Of a stretch of 64,000 nucleotides of DNA, positions 24,428 to 33,330 are shown piece by piece. Position 1 is the stretch's first letter. Each line of letters begins with the position of its first letter. The notes below the pieces were generated by a model. That model did not search any database, had not been told where the DNA came from, and saw only the letters and a list, made by a program, of their open reading frames with translations. The DNA comes from Actinomycetota bacterium (GTDB lineage Bacteria > Actinomycetota > Thermoleophilia > Solirubrobacterales > 70-9), in contig JAFDWO010000160.1 of NCBI GenBank assembly GCA_018268415.1, forward strand, positions 62,001 through 126,000, read 5' to 3'. Position numbers and translations under genes: made by a program.

Positions 24428-25537
24428 GTGACGGTGATGCAGACGATCTCGGAGCAGATCAGCAAGGCCCGCGAGGCCTTCGCCGAAGCGCCTGACGAGC
24501 GTGCCCGGATGGGCCGGATCTCCGGCTGCCTCTGGATGGCCGCGGCGGTGGTCGGCGTGGTCGACCTCTTCATCCCCGGCACCGACCACGTGGCGACGCC
24601 GTTGGTCCTCCTGCTCGGTGCCTGCGTCTTCCTCTACGGGTTCGCCAGCGCGGTCGGCTGGATCCCCTGGGACCGCGCCTCGATCGACGCCCTCGCGATC
24701 GGCATGGTGGCCACCCTCCCGGTCGCCGGGCTGGCGATCTACATGACCGGCGGCGCGCTCTCCTACATCGAGCCGCTGCTCGTCTGTCCGCTCCTCTACG
24801 CCGCCTTCTTCTTTCCGCCGCGCTGGGCCTGGCCGCTGGCGATCGAGCTGATCGTCATCGCCGGCGCGCCGCTGGTCTATGACCCCAACGCGGTCCACAA
24901 CGCCTTCCTGCCCCGCTACGTCTCCCTCGCGATCGGGTTTCTCGCCGCCACCTGGGTGATGATCGGGCTGAAGAAGCGCCTGGTCGCCGCCGAGGCGCGC
25001 CAGCGCGAGTTCGCCAATCGTGATCCGCTCACCGGGGTCGCCAACCGACGCTACTTCGACGCGACGATGAAGCGGGAGCTGGAGCGACGGACGCGGCCGT
25101 TCGGCCGCCGCGAGCTCGACCCCAGCCCGCTGGCGCTGCTGATCCTCGACCTCGATGACTTCAAGGGCGTCAACGACCGCCACGGCCACCAGGTCGGCGA
25201 TGCCGTGCTGCGGGAAGCGACCGCGCGCATCCGCTCGGTCCTGCGCTCGACCGACACGCTGGCGCGGATCGGCGGCGACGAGTTCGCGATCATCGCCCCC
25301 GGCGCGCACGGGGACGGCGCCGCCCGCCTGGCGGAATCGGTGCGCGCGGCGGTCGCCCTCAGCCTCCCGAACGCTGACGTCCCAACGCCGAGCGCCTCGG
25401 TCGGCTGGGCCGTCTTCCCCGACGACGGCCAGGACTTCGAGACGCTGATGCGCTCCGCCGACGACTGCATGCTGCGGATCAAGCGCGCCGATCCCCGCCG
25501 CGAAGTCACGGGCGAGCTCGGCGTCGGCTCCCTCTAG
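24428..25537 (+). CDS. Membrane diguanylate cyclase (GGDEF)
   Basis: A 369-residue protein with about six N-terminal membrane helices (residues about 35-190) and a cytoplasmic GGDEF domain. The active-site loop is intact (GGDEF at about 282-286), and an inhibitory I-site RSTD lies exactly five residues upstream, so product inhibition by c-di-GMP is expected. The LDLDDFKGVNDRHGHQVGD block is canonical. It should make c-di-GMP from two GTP. The membrane part is of an unassigned sensor type. No EAL or HD-GYP partner is in the window; the exopolysaccharide genes at 0.3-5.8 kb are possible downstream targets (inference). Confidence 0.9.
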   Translation: MTVMQTISEQISKAREAFAEAPDERARMGRISGCLWMAAAVVGVVDLFIPGTDHVATPLVLLLGACVFLYGFASAVGWIPWDRASIDALAIGMVATLPVAGLAIYMTGGALSYIEPLLVCPLLYAAFFFPPRWAWPLAIELIVIAGAPLVYDPNAVHNAFLPRYVSLAIGFLAATWVMIGLKKRLVAAEARQREFANRDPLTGVANRRYFDATMKRELERRTRPFGRRELDPSPLALLILDLDDFKGVNDRHGHQVGDAVLREATARIRSVLRSTDTLARIGGDEFAIIAPGAHGDGAARLAESVRAAVALSLPNADVPTPSASVGWAVFPDDGQDFETLMRSADDCMLRIKRADPRREVTGELGVGSL

Positions 25538-25543
25538 GGCGCC

Positions 25544-25897
25544 TCAGCCCTCCTGCATCGACGCCGACTCGAGCACGCCGAGCAGCTGGGTTACCCGGCA
25601 GACCAGCAGGCGCTCCTCGTCGACCTCCACCCAGACCCCGGCGCTGGCCGGGAAGACGACGTGGTCGCCGACCTCGACCGGCATCTCCACCCCGGCTCCG
25701 GCCCACCAGTCGAGTCCCGGCCCGACCGCGAGGACGATGCCCTGTTCGGGCGGCGGCTCGTGGGTGCCGGGAGGGACGACCAAGCCTGAGCGGCGCACCC
25801 GGTCGGAGTCGAGCTCCTTGATCACGATCTGGTCGAAGAGCGGCCGCAGCTGGTGGCGCACCGACTCGATCGGATCCGGAATGCGTGACGAAGCCAT
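25544..25897 (-). CDS. GroES-like co-chaperonin paralogue
   Basis: A 117-residue protein with the Cpn10 barrel: LRPLFDQIVIKELDSDRVRRSGLVVPPG, QGIVLAVGPG, a GDHVVFPASAGVWVEVDEERLL block and a final strand LLVCRVTQLLGVLE. The mobile loop that contacts GroEL is altered (HEPPPEQG), and about 18 extra residues precede the domain. No groEL is adjacent. It is probably a divergent second co-chaperonin. ATG 25897 was chosen; a start 15 nt upstream is possible. Confidence 0.78.
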   Translation of the reverse strand: MASSRIPDPIESVRHQLRPLFDQIVIKELDSDRVRRSGLVVPPGTHEPPPEQGIVLAVGPGLDWWAGAGVEMPVEVGDHVVFPASAGVWVEVDEERLLVCRVTQLLGVLESASMQEG

Positions 25898-25954
25898 ACC
25901 CAAGTCTCGCACGCTGCGCGAACTCCCGACCGCCCCGGGGGGCGAGTTCGCGCT

Positions 25955-25996
25955 ACCGGTGCATTAACGGTGCCATGACCCCACAAATGCACCGGT
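25955..25996 (+). promoter_or_regulatory. Inverted repeat enclosing the AbiEi-like start codon
   Basis: ACCGGTGCATT and AATGCACCGGT are perfect 11-bp arms with a 20-nt loop that contains the ATG at 25975. As DNA it could be a self-repression site, as AbiEi antitoxins bind inverted repeats at their own promoter; as RNA it would form a hairpin with the start codon in the loop. Confidence 0.7.
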
Positions 25997-26877
25997 CGTG
26001 GGCGGGAGACGCCTGGGCCCTGACCAGGGCTCAGCACGGCGTGGTCGCTCGGGCTCAGCTTCTCGAGCTGGGGATGTCGCCCGAGGCGATTCGTCGACGG
26101 ATAGCGACCGGGCGCCTGCACAGGGTGCACCAGGGCGTCTACGCGGTCGGCCGGAAGGAACTCGGCCGCCACGGCGAGCTGATGGCCGCCGTACTCGCGT
26201 GCGGTCCCGGCGCGCAGCTGAGCCACCGGAGCGGCGCCGAGCTCTGGGGCATCTGCCCGAGGCATGGCGGGCCGATCGACATCGCCGTCCCCACTGACTT
26301 TTGTCACCGCCGGACGGGAATCCGATCGCACCGACAAAATGGTCTGCGTCGGCGGTATCGCCATCGGATCCCGGTCGGCGATCCGATCTCGATCCTCATC
26401 GACCTCGCGGGCTGCCTCGATGACGGAGAGCTCGAAGACGCGGTCAACGAGGCCGATCGCCGCAACCTGGTCGCGACTCCCCGCCTGCGGAGCGCGCTTG
26501 ATGGCGAGCCGCTCGCCGGTCGCCGCGGAGCGGGCCTTCTCCGCCGTCTTCTCGACTCGCAGACCTTCAGTCGCGCCCAGAACGCGCTCGAGCGGCGCTT
26601 CCTCGCGATCGTCCGCGCCGCAGGCCTGCCGGCTCCCGACACCCAGCGCCGGCTCGGTCGCTACCGGGTCGACTTCTTCTGGCCCGACCTCGGCTTCGTC
26701 GTCGAGACGGACAGCCTCCGGCATCATCGGACCGCCGGCGAGCAGGCGGTGGACCTCGGTCGAGATCAAGCCCACGTCCGCGCCGGGCTGCGCACCCTGC
26801 GCTTCACTCATTCGCAGGTCTTCCATCGCCCCGCCCAAGTTCGCGAGATCCTGACCGACGCCTTTCGCCACCTGTGA
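25975..26877 (+). CDS. AbiEi-type antitoxin domain / DUF559 protein
   Basis: A 300-residue protein. The N terminus is an AbiEi-like winged helix (about 15-65: RAQLLELGMSPEAIRRRIATGRLHRVHQGVYAVG), followed by a middle domain with SHRSGAELWGI. The C terminus is a DUF559/Vsr-like nuclease fold: FLAIVRAAGLPAP, YRVDFFWPDLGFVVETDS and LRFTHSQVFHRP, with the Asp and Glu of the PD-(D/E)XK-like core. The family is very common in Thermoleophilia. AbiEi proteins are antitoxins of type IV systems, but no AbiEii nucleotidyltransferase lies downstream (kup does), so this is a solitary or repurposed member. Confidence 0.78.
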   Translation: MTPQMHRSWAGDAWALTRAQHGVVARAQLLELGMSPEAIRRRIATGRLHRVHQGVYAVGRKELGRHGELMAAVLACGPGAQLSHRSGAELWGICPRHGGPIDIAVPTDFCHRRTGIRSHRQNGLRRRYRHRIPVGDPISILIDLAGCLDDGELEDAVNEADRRNLVATPRLRSALDGEPLAGRRGAGLLRRLLDSQTFSRAQNALERRFLAIVRAAGLPAPDTQRRLGRYRVDFFWPDLGFVVETDSLRHHRTAGEQAVDLGRDQAHVRAGLRTLRFTHSQVFHRPAQVREILTDAFRHL

Positions 26878-26901
26878 GGGCCATCGCCTAGGTTTCGCCA
26901 G

Positions 26902-28824
26902 ATGGCGACCTCCTCCCTCGGGCGCGATGCCCGCCGGCAGCTCGGCATGGCCGCGCTCGCCCTCGGTGCGCTCGGGGTCGTCTTCGGTGACATCGGCACC
27001 AGCCCGCTCTACTCGCTGCAGACGTTGTTCGCCGCCGACCACGGGGCGGTGAAGCCGACCGAAGCCGATGTCTTCGGGGTGATCTCGCTCGTCTTCTGGG
27101 CGATCACGCTGATCGTCTCGATCGAGTTCGTCCTCTTCATCATGCGCGCCGACAACGAAGGCGAGGGCGGCATCCTCGCCTTGATCGCGAAGATCGAAAG
27201 CACCAAGCTCGACAGCGCGAAGGTGAAGTTCGGGCTGATCGCGGTCGGCATGTTCGGGGTCGCCCTCTTCTACGGCGACGGGATGATCACCCCCGCGATC
27301 TCCGTCCTCTCCGCGGTCGAAGGGGTGAAGGTGGTCGAGCCGAGCATCCACTCCCTGGTGGTTCCGGTGACGATCGCCGTGCTCGTCGCCCTCTTCGCCG
27401 TGCAGCGCTTCGGCACCCACCGGATCGGCCGCGTCTTCGGCCCGCTGATGCTCTTCTGGTTCGGCGTGATCGCGGTCGCCGGCCTCGGCCGCGTCGTTGC
27501 CCACCCCGAGATCATCAAGGCGCTCTCGCCGACCTACGGCATCGAGTTCTTCGGCCGGCACTTCGGCATCGCCTTCATCTCGCTCGGCTCGGTGGTGCTG
27601 GCGATCACCGGTGCCGAGGCGCTCTACGCCGACATGGGCCACTTCGGCCGACCGCCGATCAGCCGCGCCTGGTTCTTCGTCGTCTTCCCGGCGCTGACCC
27701 TCAACTACCTGGGGCAGGGGTCGCTCATCGTCAGTGACCCGAGCGCGATCTCCAACCCCTTCTTCCTCCTGATCCCGCATTGGGGCCGGGTGCCGATGGT
27801 GGTGCTGGCGACGGTGGCGACGGTGATCGCCTCGCAGGCGGTGATCTCGGGCGCCTTCTCGGTGACCAAGCAGGCGATCCAGCTCGGCTTCCTGCCGCGG
27901 CTGCAGATCCGCCACACCTCCGCCGAGGAGATCGGCCAGGTCTACCTGCCGGCGGTCAACTGGTTCCTGCTGATCACGGTGGTGGCGCTGGTGATCGGCT
28001 TCGGCTCCTCGACTGCGCTCGGCTCCGCCTACGGGATCGCGGTCACCTGCACGATCACCGCCGACACCCTCCTCTTCCTCGTGATCGCCCGGGCGCTGTG
28101 GAAGAAACCGGGGTGGATGGTCGGCATCTTCGCCGCCGTCTTCTTCACCGTCGATCTCGCCTTCCTCGGCGCCAATCTGACCAAGACCGCGCACGGCGGC
28201 TGGTTCCCCCTGTCGGTCGGCTTCCTGCTGTTCGCCGTCCTCGGCACCTGGCGCCGCGGCACCCGGGAAGTGCGTGATGCGCGGATCGAGGCGGAGGGCT
28301 CGCTGCAGTCATTCGTCGACGAACTGCACGCCGCCGACCCGCAGCCCCCGCGGACCCCCGGCACCGCGGTCTACCTGAACGCGCGCCGCGAAACGACGCC
28401 GCTCGCGCTCCGCGCCAGCCTCGAACACGGCCACTCCCTGCACGAGTCGATCGTGATCATCTCGATCGAGACCACCCGCACCCCCTACGTCTCCGAAGAC
28501 GACCACCTGGTCGTCGACAACCTCGGCTACGAGGACGACGGCATCTCCCACCTGACCGTCAAGGTCGGCTTCCAGGAAGCGATCAAGGTGCCCCGCCTCT
28601 TCGCCATCGCCTGCACCCGCGGGCTCGAGGGCGACGCCAACGAGGAGGACGCCGTCTACTACCTCTCCCAGGTGACGATCCGCCCCGTGGACCGCCCCGA
28701 CGGCATGCGGCGCTGGCGCAAGCAGCTCTATGTCGCGCTGGCCCGCAACGCCTCGAGCCCCGCCGACTATTTCCACCTGCCCGCCGACCGTACGGTGACG
28801 ATCGGCTCGGCGATCGATCTCTAG
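26902..28824 (+). CDS. kup: Kup-type low-affinity potassium transporter
   Basis: A 640-residue K+ uptake permease. The signature GALGVVFGDIGTSPLYSL lies in the first helix, and FYGDGMITPAISVLSAVEG, LFAVQRFGTHRIG, ALYADMGHFGRPPI and NYLGQGSLI follow in the family order. About 12 membrane helices are followed by a cytoplasmic C-terminal region of about 180 residues. Kup proteins are proton-coupled importers active at low pH or under osmotic stress and are regulated by c-di-AMP in some Gram-positive species. ATG 26902 starts the gene, 24 nt after the preceding stop. Its stop overlaps the stop of the convergent SDR gene. Confidence 0.95.
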   Translation: MATSSLGRDARRQLGMAALALGALGVVFGDIGTSPLYSLQTLFAADHGAVKPTEADVFGVISLVFWAITLIVSIEFVLFIMRADNEGEGGILALIAKIESTKLDSAKVKFGLIAVGMFGVALFYGDGMITPAISVLSAVEGVKVVEPSIHSLVVPVTIAVLVALFAVQRFGTHRIGRVFGPLMLFWFGVIAVAGLGRVVAHPEIIKALSPTYGIEFFGRHFGIAFISLGSVVLAITGAEALYADMGHFGRPPISRAWFFVVFPALTLNYLGQGSLIVSDPSAISNPFFLLIPHWGRVPMVVLATVATVIASQAVISGAFSVTKQAIQLGFLPRLQIRHTSAEEIGQVYLPAVNWFLLITVVALVIGFGSSTALGSAYGIAVTCTITADTLLFLVIARALWKKPGWMVGIFAAVFFTVDLAFLGANLTKTAHGGWFPLSVGFLLFAVLGTWRRGTREVRDARIEAEGSLQSFVDELHAADPQPPRTPGTAVYLNARRETTPLALRASLEHGHSLHESIVIISIETTRTPYVSEDDHLVVDNLGYEDDGISHLTVKVGFQEAIKVPRLFAIACTRGLEGDANEEDAVYYLSQVTIRPVDRPDGMRRWRKQLYVALARNASSPADYFHLPADRTVTIGSAIDL

Positions 28825-29645
28825 TCGCCGTGGGCCTCCCGGGCCAGCCAGTCCCACTCCTCCCAGCTCGCCAGCCGGCCCTCGTAGTCGGGTCGCACGA
28901 GGTCGAATGCGTTGACGCCGAAGAAGCAGCGCAGTGGCGGCTCCTCCGCGTCGACCAGCTTGAGGATCGCCGGCCCGCTCGCCTCCGGGTCGCCGCGTTT
29001 CGTCGTGCCGCGCCGGGCCGCGGTTTTCTCGCGCACGCCGTCGTAGGCCGCCATCTGCTCGGCGTGCACCGACGAGGGCCCGGCCCAGTCGGTCGAGTAC
29101 CCCTGCGGCTCGACCAGCGTCACCTTGATGCCGAGGTCGGCGGTCTCCGCCGCGAGCGACTGGCTGAATCCCTCGAGCGCCCACTTCGAGGCGTGGTAGA
29201 GCCCGATCCCCGGGAAGGCGGTGACACCGCCGATCGAGGACACCTGGATGATGTGGCCGGAGCCCTGCTCGCGCAGGATCGGCAGCGCCGCCTTGGTCAC
29301 CCAGAGCGCGCCGAAGACGTTCGTCTCGATCTGGTCGCGGGCCTGCTCGGGCGTCACCTCCTCGATCGTGCCGAAGAGCCCGTAGCCGGCGTTGTTGACG
29401 ACCACGTCGAGGCGACCGAACGCCTCGTGCGCCTGCTTCACCGCGGCGAAGTCGGCGTCCATGTCCTGGACGTCGAGCGCCAGCGTCAGCACGTTGTCGC
29501 CGTAACGCTCGGCAAGCGGCTCGAGGGTCGAGGCGTCGCGCGCCGTCGCCGCCACCTTGTCGCCGCGCGCCAGCGCCGCTTCGGCCCAGATCCGGCCGAA
29601 GCCCTTCGAGGTACCGGTGATGAACCAAACCTTGGGATCTGCCAT
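28821..29645 (-). CDS. Short-chain dehydrogenase/reductase
   Basis: A 274-residue classical SDR: cofactor motif FITGTSKGFGRIWAEAAL (TGxxxGxG), VVNNAGYGL, the catalytic Ser in VSSIGG and YHASKWALEGFSQ (YxxxK). The ALARGDKVAATARD stretch suggests NADP(H) specificity. Members of this subgroup are often annotated only as oxidoreductases. There is a 57-nt gap to the SGNH hydrolase gene on the same strand. The 3' ends of this gene and kup overlap by 4 nt. Confidence 0.88.
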   Translation of the reverse strand: MADPKVWFITGTSKGFGRIWAEAALARGDKVAATARDASTLEPLAERYGDNVLTLALDVQDMDADFAAVKQAHEAFGRLDVVVNNAGYGLFGTIEEVTPEQARDQIETNVFGALWVTKAALPILREQGSGHIIQVSSIGGVTAFPGIGLYHASKWALEGFSQSLAAETADLGIKVTLVEPQGYSTDWAGPSSVHAEQMAAYDGVREKTAARRGTTKRGDPEASGPAILKLVDAEEPPLRCFFGVNAFDLVRPDYEGRLASWEEWDWLAREAHGD

Positions 29646-29702
29646 GTGTCCTCCCTGGGAATTGACTGGGACGACCGATCCTTGCAGGCGGCCGTGCCCG
29701 GC

Positions 29703-31481
29703 TCAGCCGCCCGGCGTGGGAGGCGGGACCTGGCTCGCCATCTGCCGGTAGCCGGCGGGGCTCGGGTGGATGCCGGTGTCGGCGCTGATCACCCACGGTT
29801 CGCCGCCGCCCTGGGGGCCGTCGCAGAAGGAGAGGTAGTGGCCGACCTCGAGCTCGTCCTGGGTCGGCGTCGCCTGCACGCTCGGCCCGTCGACGGTGAA
29901 GCCGAAGCTCGAGCAGGAGTAGGAGGCGGGGTACACCGGTTCGAGGCTGACGCCGACGTTGAAGTGGGGCGGCGCCACCACCTGGAGGCGGCTCGGGCTC
30001 ACTTCCCGGGCGACGGCGGCGATGGTTTCGTTCATCAGCTTCGCCATCTCGGCGATCTGGGTGACGCTGTAGGCGAGCGCCGAGCTGGGGATCGAGAGGT
30101 GGTACTGCATCAGGTAGATCGTCGCGTGCGTCCTTTCCACCAGGCTCGCGTACAGCTTTTTCAGTTCCCGCTTCAGGTGGACTTCTTCGAAGGCTTCTTC
30201 GACGCATTCCCGATAGCCGCCGACGACGTCGGACTCGAGCGCGCACGCCATCGACCCGAGCCCGAACAAGGTGTTGGAGAGGATCGGATTGGCGCCGATC
30301 GTCATCAGGATGTAGTCCGGGTTTTCGGCCTCGATCTGTGCGGTCGTTTCCTGGAGGCTCCCGCCGGGCAGCCAGCTGCTCGGTTCCGATCCGCTGACGG
30401 CGAAGTTCTTGTAGTTGGTGACGCCGTAGTCGTTCGCCCACTGCGCCGCCCAGGAGACGTTGTTGGCGAGCCCATAATCGGGCGCATAGGGGACCTTGGA
30501 GAGGCCGTTCGCGGTCGCGGTCGAGTTGGAGGAGCAGGCGTCGTCGAGCACCGCTCCCACCGGCTTGCATTCGTAAAGGGAGGAGAAGGACATCGGCGTG
30601 CCGTCGCTGTAGAAGCCGAACCCGGCGGTGACCGAGTCGCCCATCGCGCGGACGACCGGGCCCTGGCCCGACCGCGCGCCGGTCAGGGGAGAAGGCTGCC
30701 AGGGCCGGGCTACCTGGATGACGATGGTGGCGTGATCGAGGCCGATCGTCTCGGTGCCGGGCGTGCGCGGCGCGGTGTAGGACAGCGCCTCGTCGCCGAG
30801 GCGCGCGACGCCGGCGCTCGCGCCGGAGGCGACGCTCCAGCGCACCGGCCGGGTGCACGCGGGCAGCGGGATCGTGGCGTGTCGACGCGGCATCACTTCG
30901 ACCACCGGAACCGTGGCGCAGAAGGGCCGTGCCGCCGATGCGGACGCCGCGCCCGCACCGGCCGGGCGCACGAGCCGGACGGTGCGGTGCAGGACGCGGC
31001 TGGGCCCGATGTCGACGCGACCGTCCTCGTCGATGTCGATGCCTGCCTCGGCGTCGACCGTGACGGTCGGTTTGCGCCCTTCGTCCCAGGCCCTCGACAG
31101 CTTTCGCGCGATCGTCGTATTCAGGTCGATCTCGTGCACGAAGGTGAACGTGCGCCGCCGCTCCGGTCGCCGCTGCGGTCCGGCGCTCAGCCGGTGGAAG
31201 AGGACGCCGATCCGCGCGGCCCCCGACCCGGTGTTGATCTGGACCGCCACCGACATCCGTCGTCGCGCCGCCTGGATCGGATAACGGACGGCGAGCAGGA
31301 GGGCGGCGCGGCCGCCGGGGGTATGGGCGAGCGCCACCCGGCCGAGCTTGATCGCGGCCGGTGGGCGGATCGTCTTCTGCTCGTGCCCGCTCGGCGCCGC
31401 GCCCGCGGTCGGTGCGGCCGCGAGGAGGACGGCGAGCGCCCCGAGCAGGGCGGCGATGCGGAGTGGGCGCGGTGACTTCAC
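29703..31481 (-). CDS. Secreted SGNH/GDSL-type hydrolase
   Basis: A 592-residue exported protein. The signal peptide (about 1-30: RPLRIAALLGALAVLLAAAP then AGAAP) is followed by a 230-residue beta-rich region of unknown type. A C-terminal SGNH domain has block I VRAMGDSVTAGFGF with the nucleophile Ser, block III TIGANPI with Asn, and block V DTGIHPSPAGY with the Asp-His pair. It probably removes acyl groups from extracellular lipids, glycans or peptidoglycan. I chose GTG 31481; upstream in-frame codons lack a plausible ribosome site. Confidence 0.82.
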   Translation of the reverse strand: MKSPRPLRIAALLGALAVLLAAAPTAGAAPSGHEQKTIRPPAAIKLGRVALAHTPGGRAALLLAVRYPIQAARRRMSVAVQINTGSGAARIGVLFHRLSAGPQRRPERRRTFTFVHEIDLNTTIARKLSRAWDEGRKPTVTVDAEAGIDIDEDGRVDIGPSRVLHRTVRLVRPAGAGAASASAARPFCATVPVVEVMPRRHATIPLPACTRPVRWSVASGASAGVARLGDEALSYTAPRTPGTETIGLDHATIVIQVARPWQPSPLTGARSGQGPVVRAMGDSVTAGFGFYSDGTPMSFSSLYECKPVGAVLDDACSSNSTATANGLSKVPYAPDYGLANNVSWAAQWANDYGVTNYKNFAVSGSEPSSWLPGGSLQETTAQIEAENPDYILMTIGANPILSNTLFGLGSMACALESDVVGGYRECVEEAFEEVHLKRELKKLYASLVERTHATIYLMQYHLSIPSSALAYSVTQIAEMAKLMNETIAAVAREVSPSRLQVVAPPHFNVGVSLEPVYPASYSCSSFGFTVDGPSVQATPTQDELEVGHYLSFCDGPQGGGEPWVISADTGIHPSPAGYRQMASQVPPPTPGG

Positions 31482-31554
31482 GCCGGGCAACCTACCGCCG
31501 CCGGCCACCGCCGACGATCGGATAGCCGGCCAGAGCAGAGGCGCCCGGCGCGGA

Positions 31555-32592
31555 TCAGACCGCTGCGGGCCAGAAGCGCGCGACCCGCTCCGCCGCCGCC
31601 GCGGCGACCGCGGTCTCGGGTGCGCTCACCGACTCGCCCGCGCCGCCGAGCCCCCGCATCGTCGCCGCCACCGAGTCCGCCAGCGCGCTCGGCGCGTAGC
31701 CGCCCTCCAGCACCGCGCCCACCGGCACGCCCAGCCGACCCGCCAGCTCGCGGACCTCGACCGCCATCTGGCCGAAGTCCTCGGTGTGCAGCGCCAGGCC
31801 GGCGAGCGGATCCTCGGCGTGAGCGTCGTAGCCCGCCGAGATCAGGATCAGCTCGGGCGCGAATTCCCCCGCGACCGGTGCCACCACCCGGTCGATCAGC
31901 GACAGGAAGACGTCGCGTCCCGATCCTTCCGGGACCGGCAGGTTGATCGTGAAGCCCTCGCCGGCTCCCGTCCCGACGTTCCCGGCCACCCCGGTCCCGG
32001 GCCAGATCAGTTCCTGCTGGATCGTGATCAGGAGCACGTCGTCGCGCTCGCGGAAGATCGCTTCGGTGCCGTTGCCGTGGTGGACGTCCCAGTCGAGGAT
32101 GAGGATTCGCGAGGTGCCGAGCTCGGCGACGGCCACCGCCGCGGCGACCGCGACCGAGTCGAAGAGGCAGAAGCCCATCGCCCGCTCCGGTTCGGCGTGG
32201 TGGCCGGGTGGACGCACGGCGCAGAAGCCCGCCCGGGCCTCACCCGCCAGGAGCGCACGCGCCATCGCCGCGGCACCGCCCGCCGCGTGCGCCGCGGCAC
32301 GGTAGGAGTCGGGGCCGTCGTAGGTCTCGACGTCGATCGCGCCGCCGCCCGCCTCGCTCAGCTCGCGGATCGCGGCGACGTGGCGATGGGTGTGGACGAG
32401 CTCGAGTTCGTCGGTGCGCGCCGCGGGCGCCGGGCGCCGCTCCCAGCCGAGCCACCCCTCCGCCTCGAGCCGCCGTTCGATCGCCACCAGCCGCGGCGGC
32501 GCCTCCGGGTGCCCCGGCATCTCATCGCGCGGATCGTGCGCGAGGCTGGAGAGATCGCTGAAGTAGAGCAACGCGTCAGGCAGCTTGAGCAC
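31555..32592 (-). CDS. Histone-deacetylase-like amidohydrolase (AcuC/HDAC superfamily)
   Basis: A 345-residue arginase/deacetylase-fold enzyme. The family blocks are complete: RPPGHHAEPERAMGFC (active-site His pair), ILDWDVHHGNGTEAIF (zinc Asp and His), SAGYDAHAEDPLAGL (second zinc Asp) and VLEGGY. Bacterial members deacetylate proteins, polyamines or acetyl-CoA synthetase. GTG 32592 is chosen; a TTG at 32610 overlaps the stop of the upstream paiB-like gene (TTGA) and is a real alternative. Co-transcription with a PaiB-type gene links it to acetylation or polyamine control (inference). Confidence 0.88.
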   Translation of the reverse strand: MLKLPDALLYFSDLSSLAHDPRDEMPGHPEAPPRLVAIERRLEAEGWLGWERRPAPAARTDELELVHTHRHVAAIRELSEAGGGAIDVETYDGPDSYRAAAHAAGGAAAMARALLAGEARAGFCAVRPPGHHAEPERAMGFCLFDSVAVAAAVAVAELGTSRILILDWDVHHGNGTEAIFRERDDVLLITIQQELIWPGTGVAGNVGTGAGEGFTINLPVPEGSGRDVFLSLIDRVVAPVAGEFAPELILISAGYDAHAEDPLAGLALHTEDFGQMAVEVRELAGRLGVPVGAVLEGGYAPSALADSVAATMRGLGGAGESVSAPETAVAAAAAERVARFWPAAV

Positions 32593-32606
32593 CGCGGAGC
32601 CAGGCG

Positions 32607-33257
32607 TCAAGCGGACCGCTCCCCGGACCGCGGGTGCTCCCCCGCTTCCGCCTCCCACTCGCGTTCCATCTCGTCGGCCAGCGCGCGGTGTTCGTAGGGG
32701 CCGGGCTCCCGCAGCCTGGCGATCACCTGGCGCCGGCTCAGGTCGTCCTTGTCCTGGCTCAGCTTGCGCTTGCAGACGAAGCGGCTCACCGGGATCCGCA
32801 GCCCGACCGTTCCCTTGGCGACCTCCCGCCCCCACTCCTGGTCCAGGTAGAGGGGCTCCTCGACCTGCCGCTCGAAGCGCTCGACCAGCCGGGTCAGCGT
32901 CGTCAGGTTCTCCTCCTCGTCGAGGACCTCGGGCACCCCGTATATATGGGCGACGCTGAAGTTCCAGGTCGGCGCCCGCGTCGCCTCGGGTCCGTACCAG
33001 CTCGGTGACACGTAGCCCTGGCGCCCCTGGACGATCACCAGGACCTCCCGCTTGCCGAAGCCGTGCACCTCCTCGTCGGGGCGGCCGACATGGGTGAGCA
33101 GCGCGAGGCCCTCGGCGTCCTCGTCGAGGAGGAACGGGTAGTGGGAGGCGATGAGCTCGCCGCTCCCATCGCTGACGATCGTCGCCCACGGGTTCTCTCG
33201 AACCAGATTCCGGACTGCCTCGGGGTCGGTGGTGGCGTGCGCGGGGTTGGGCCGCAT
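32607..33257 (-). CDS. PaiB-family FMN-binding transcriptional regulator
   Basis: A 216-residue protein of the PaiB/FMN-binding split-barrel family. It shows PWATIVSDGSGELIASHYPFLLDE near the N terminus, LLTHVGRPDEE, a WYGPEATRAPTWNFSVAHIYG block and a C-terminal GTVGLRIPVSRFVCKRKLSQ. In Bacillus PaiB acts with PaiA, an acetyltransferase, in control of proteases and sporulation. No paiA-like gene is adjacent, but a deacetylase-like gene follows directly. ATG 33257 lies after a gap containing the terminator of the tiny upstream gene. Confidence 0.85.
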   Translation of the reverse strand: MRPNPAHATTDPEAVRNLVRENPWATIVSDGSGELIASHYPFLLDEDAEGLALLTHVGRPDEEVHGFGKREVLVIVQGRQGYVSPSWYGPEATRAPTWNFSVAHIYGVPEVLDEEENLTTLTRLVERFERQVEEPLYLDQEWGREVAKGTVGLRIPVSRFVCKRKLSQDKDDLSRRQVIARLREPGPYEHRALADEMEREWEAEAGEHPRSGERSA

Positions 33258-33284
33258 CGCCAGATTGTTCCCGATCGGCGGGCA

Positions 33285-33323
33285 GGGAAAAGGAGGGGGC
33301 CGGCTCCCAGGCTGCCGGCCCCC
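33285..33323 (-). terminator. Intrinsic terminator of the 22-codon gene
   Basis: On the minus strand GGGGGCCGGC and GCCGGCCCCC form a 10-bp stem with a 9-nt loop, followed by TCCTTTTCCC. It lies 7 nt after the stop of the small gene and about 30 nt before the PaiB ATG. Confidence 0.85.
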
Positions 33324-33330
33324 GAAGAGC

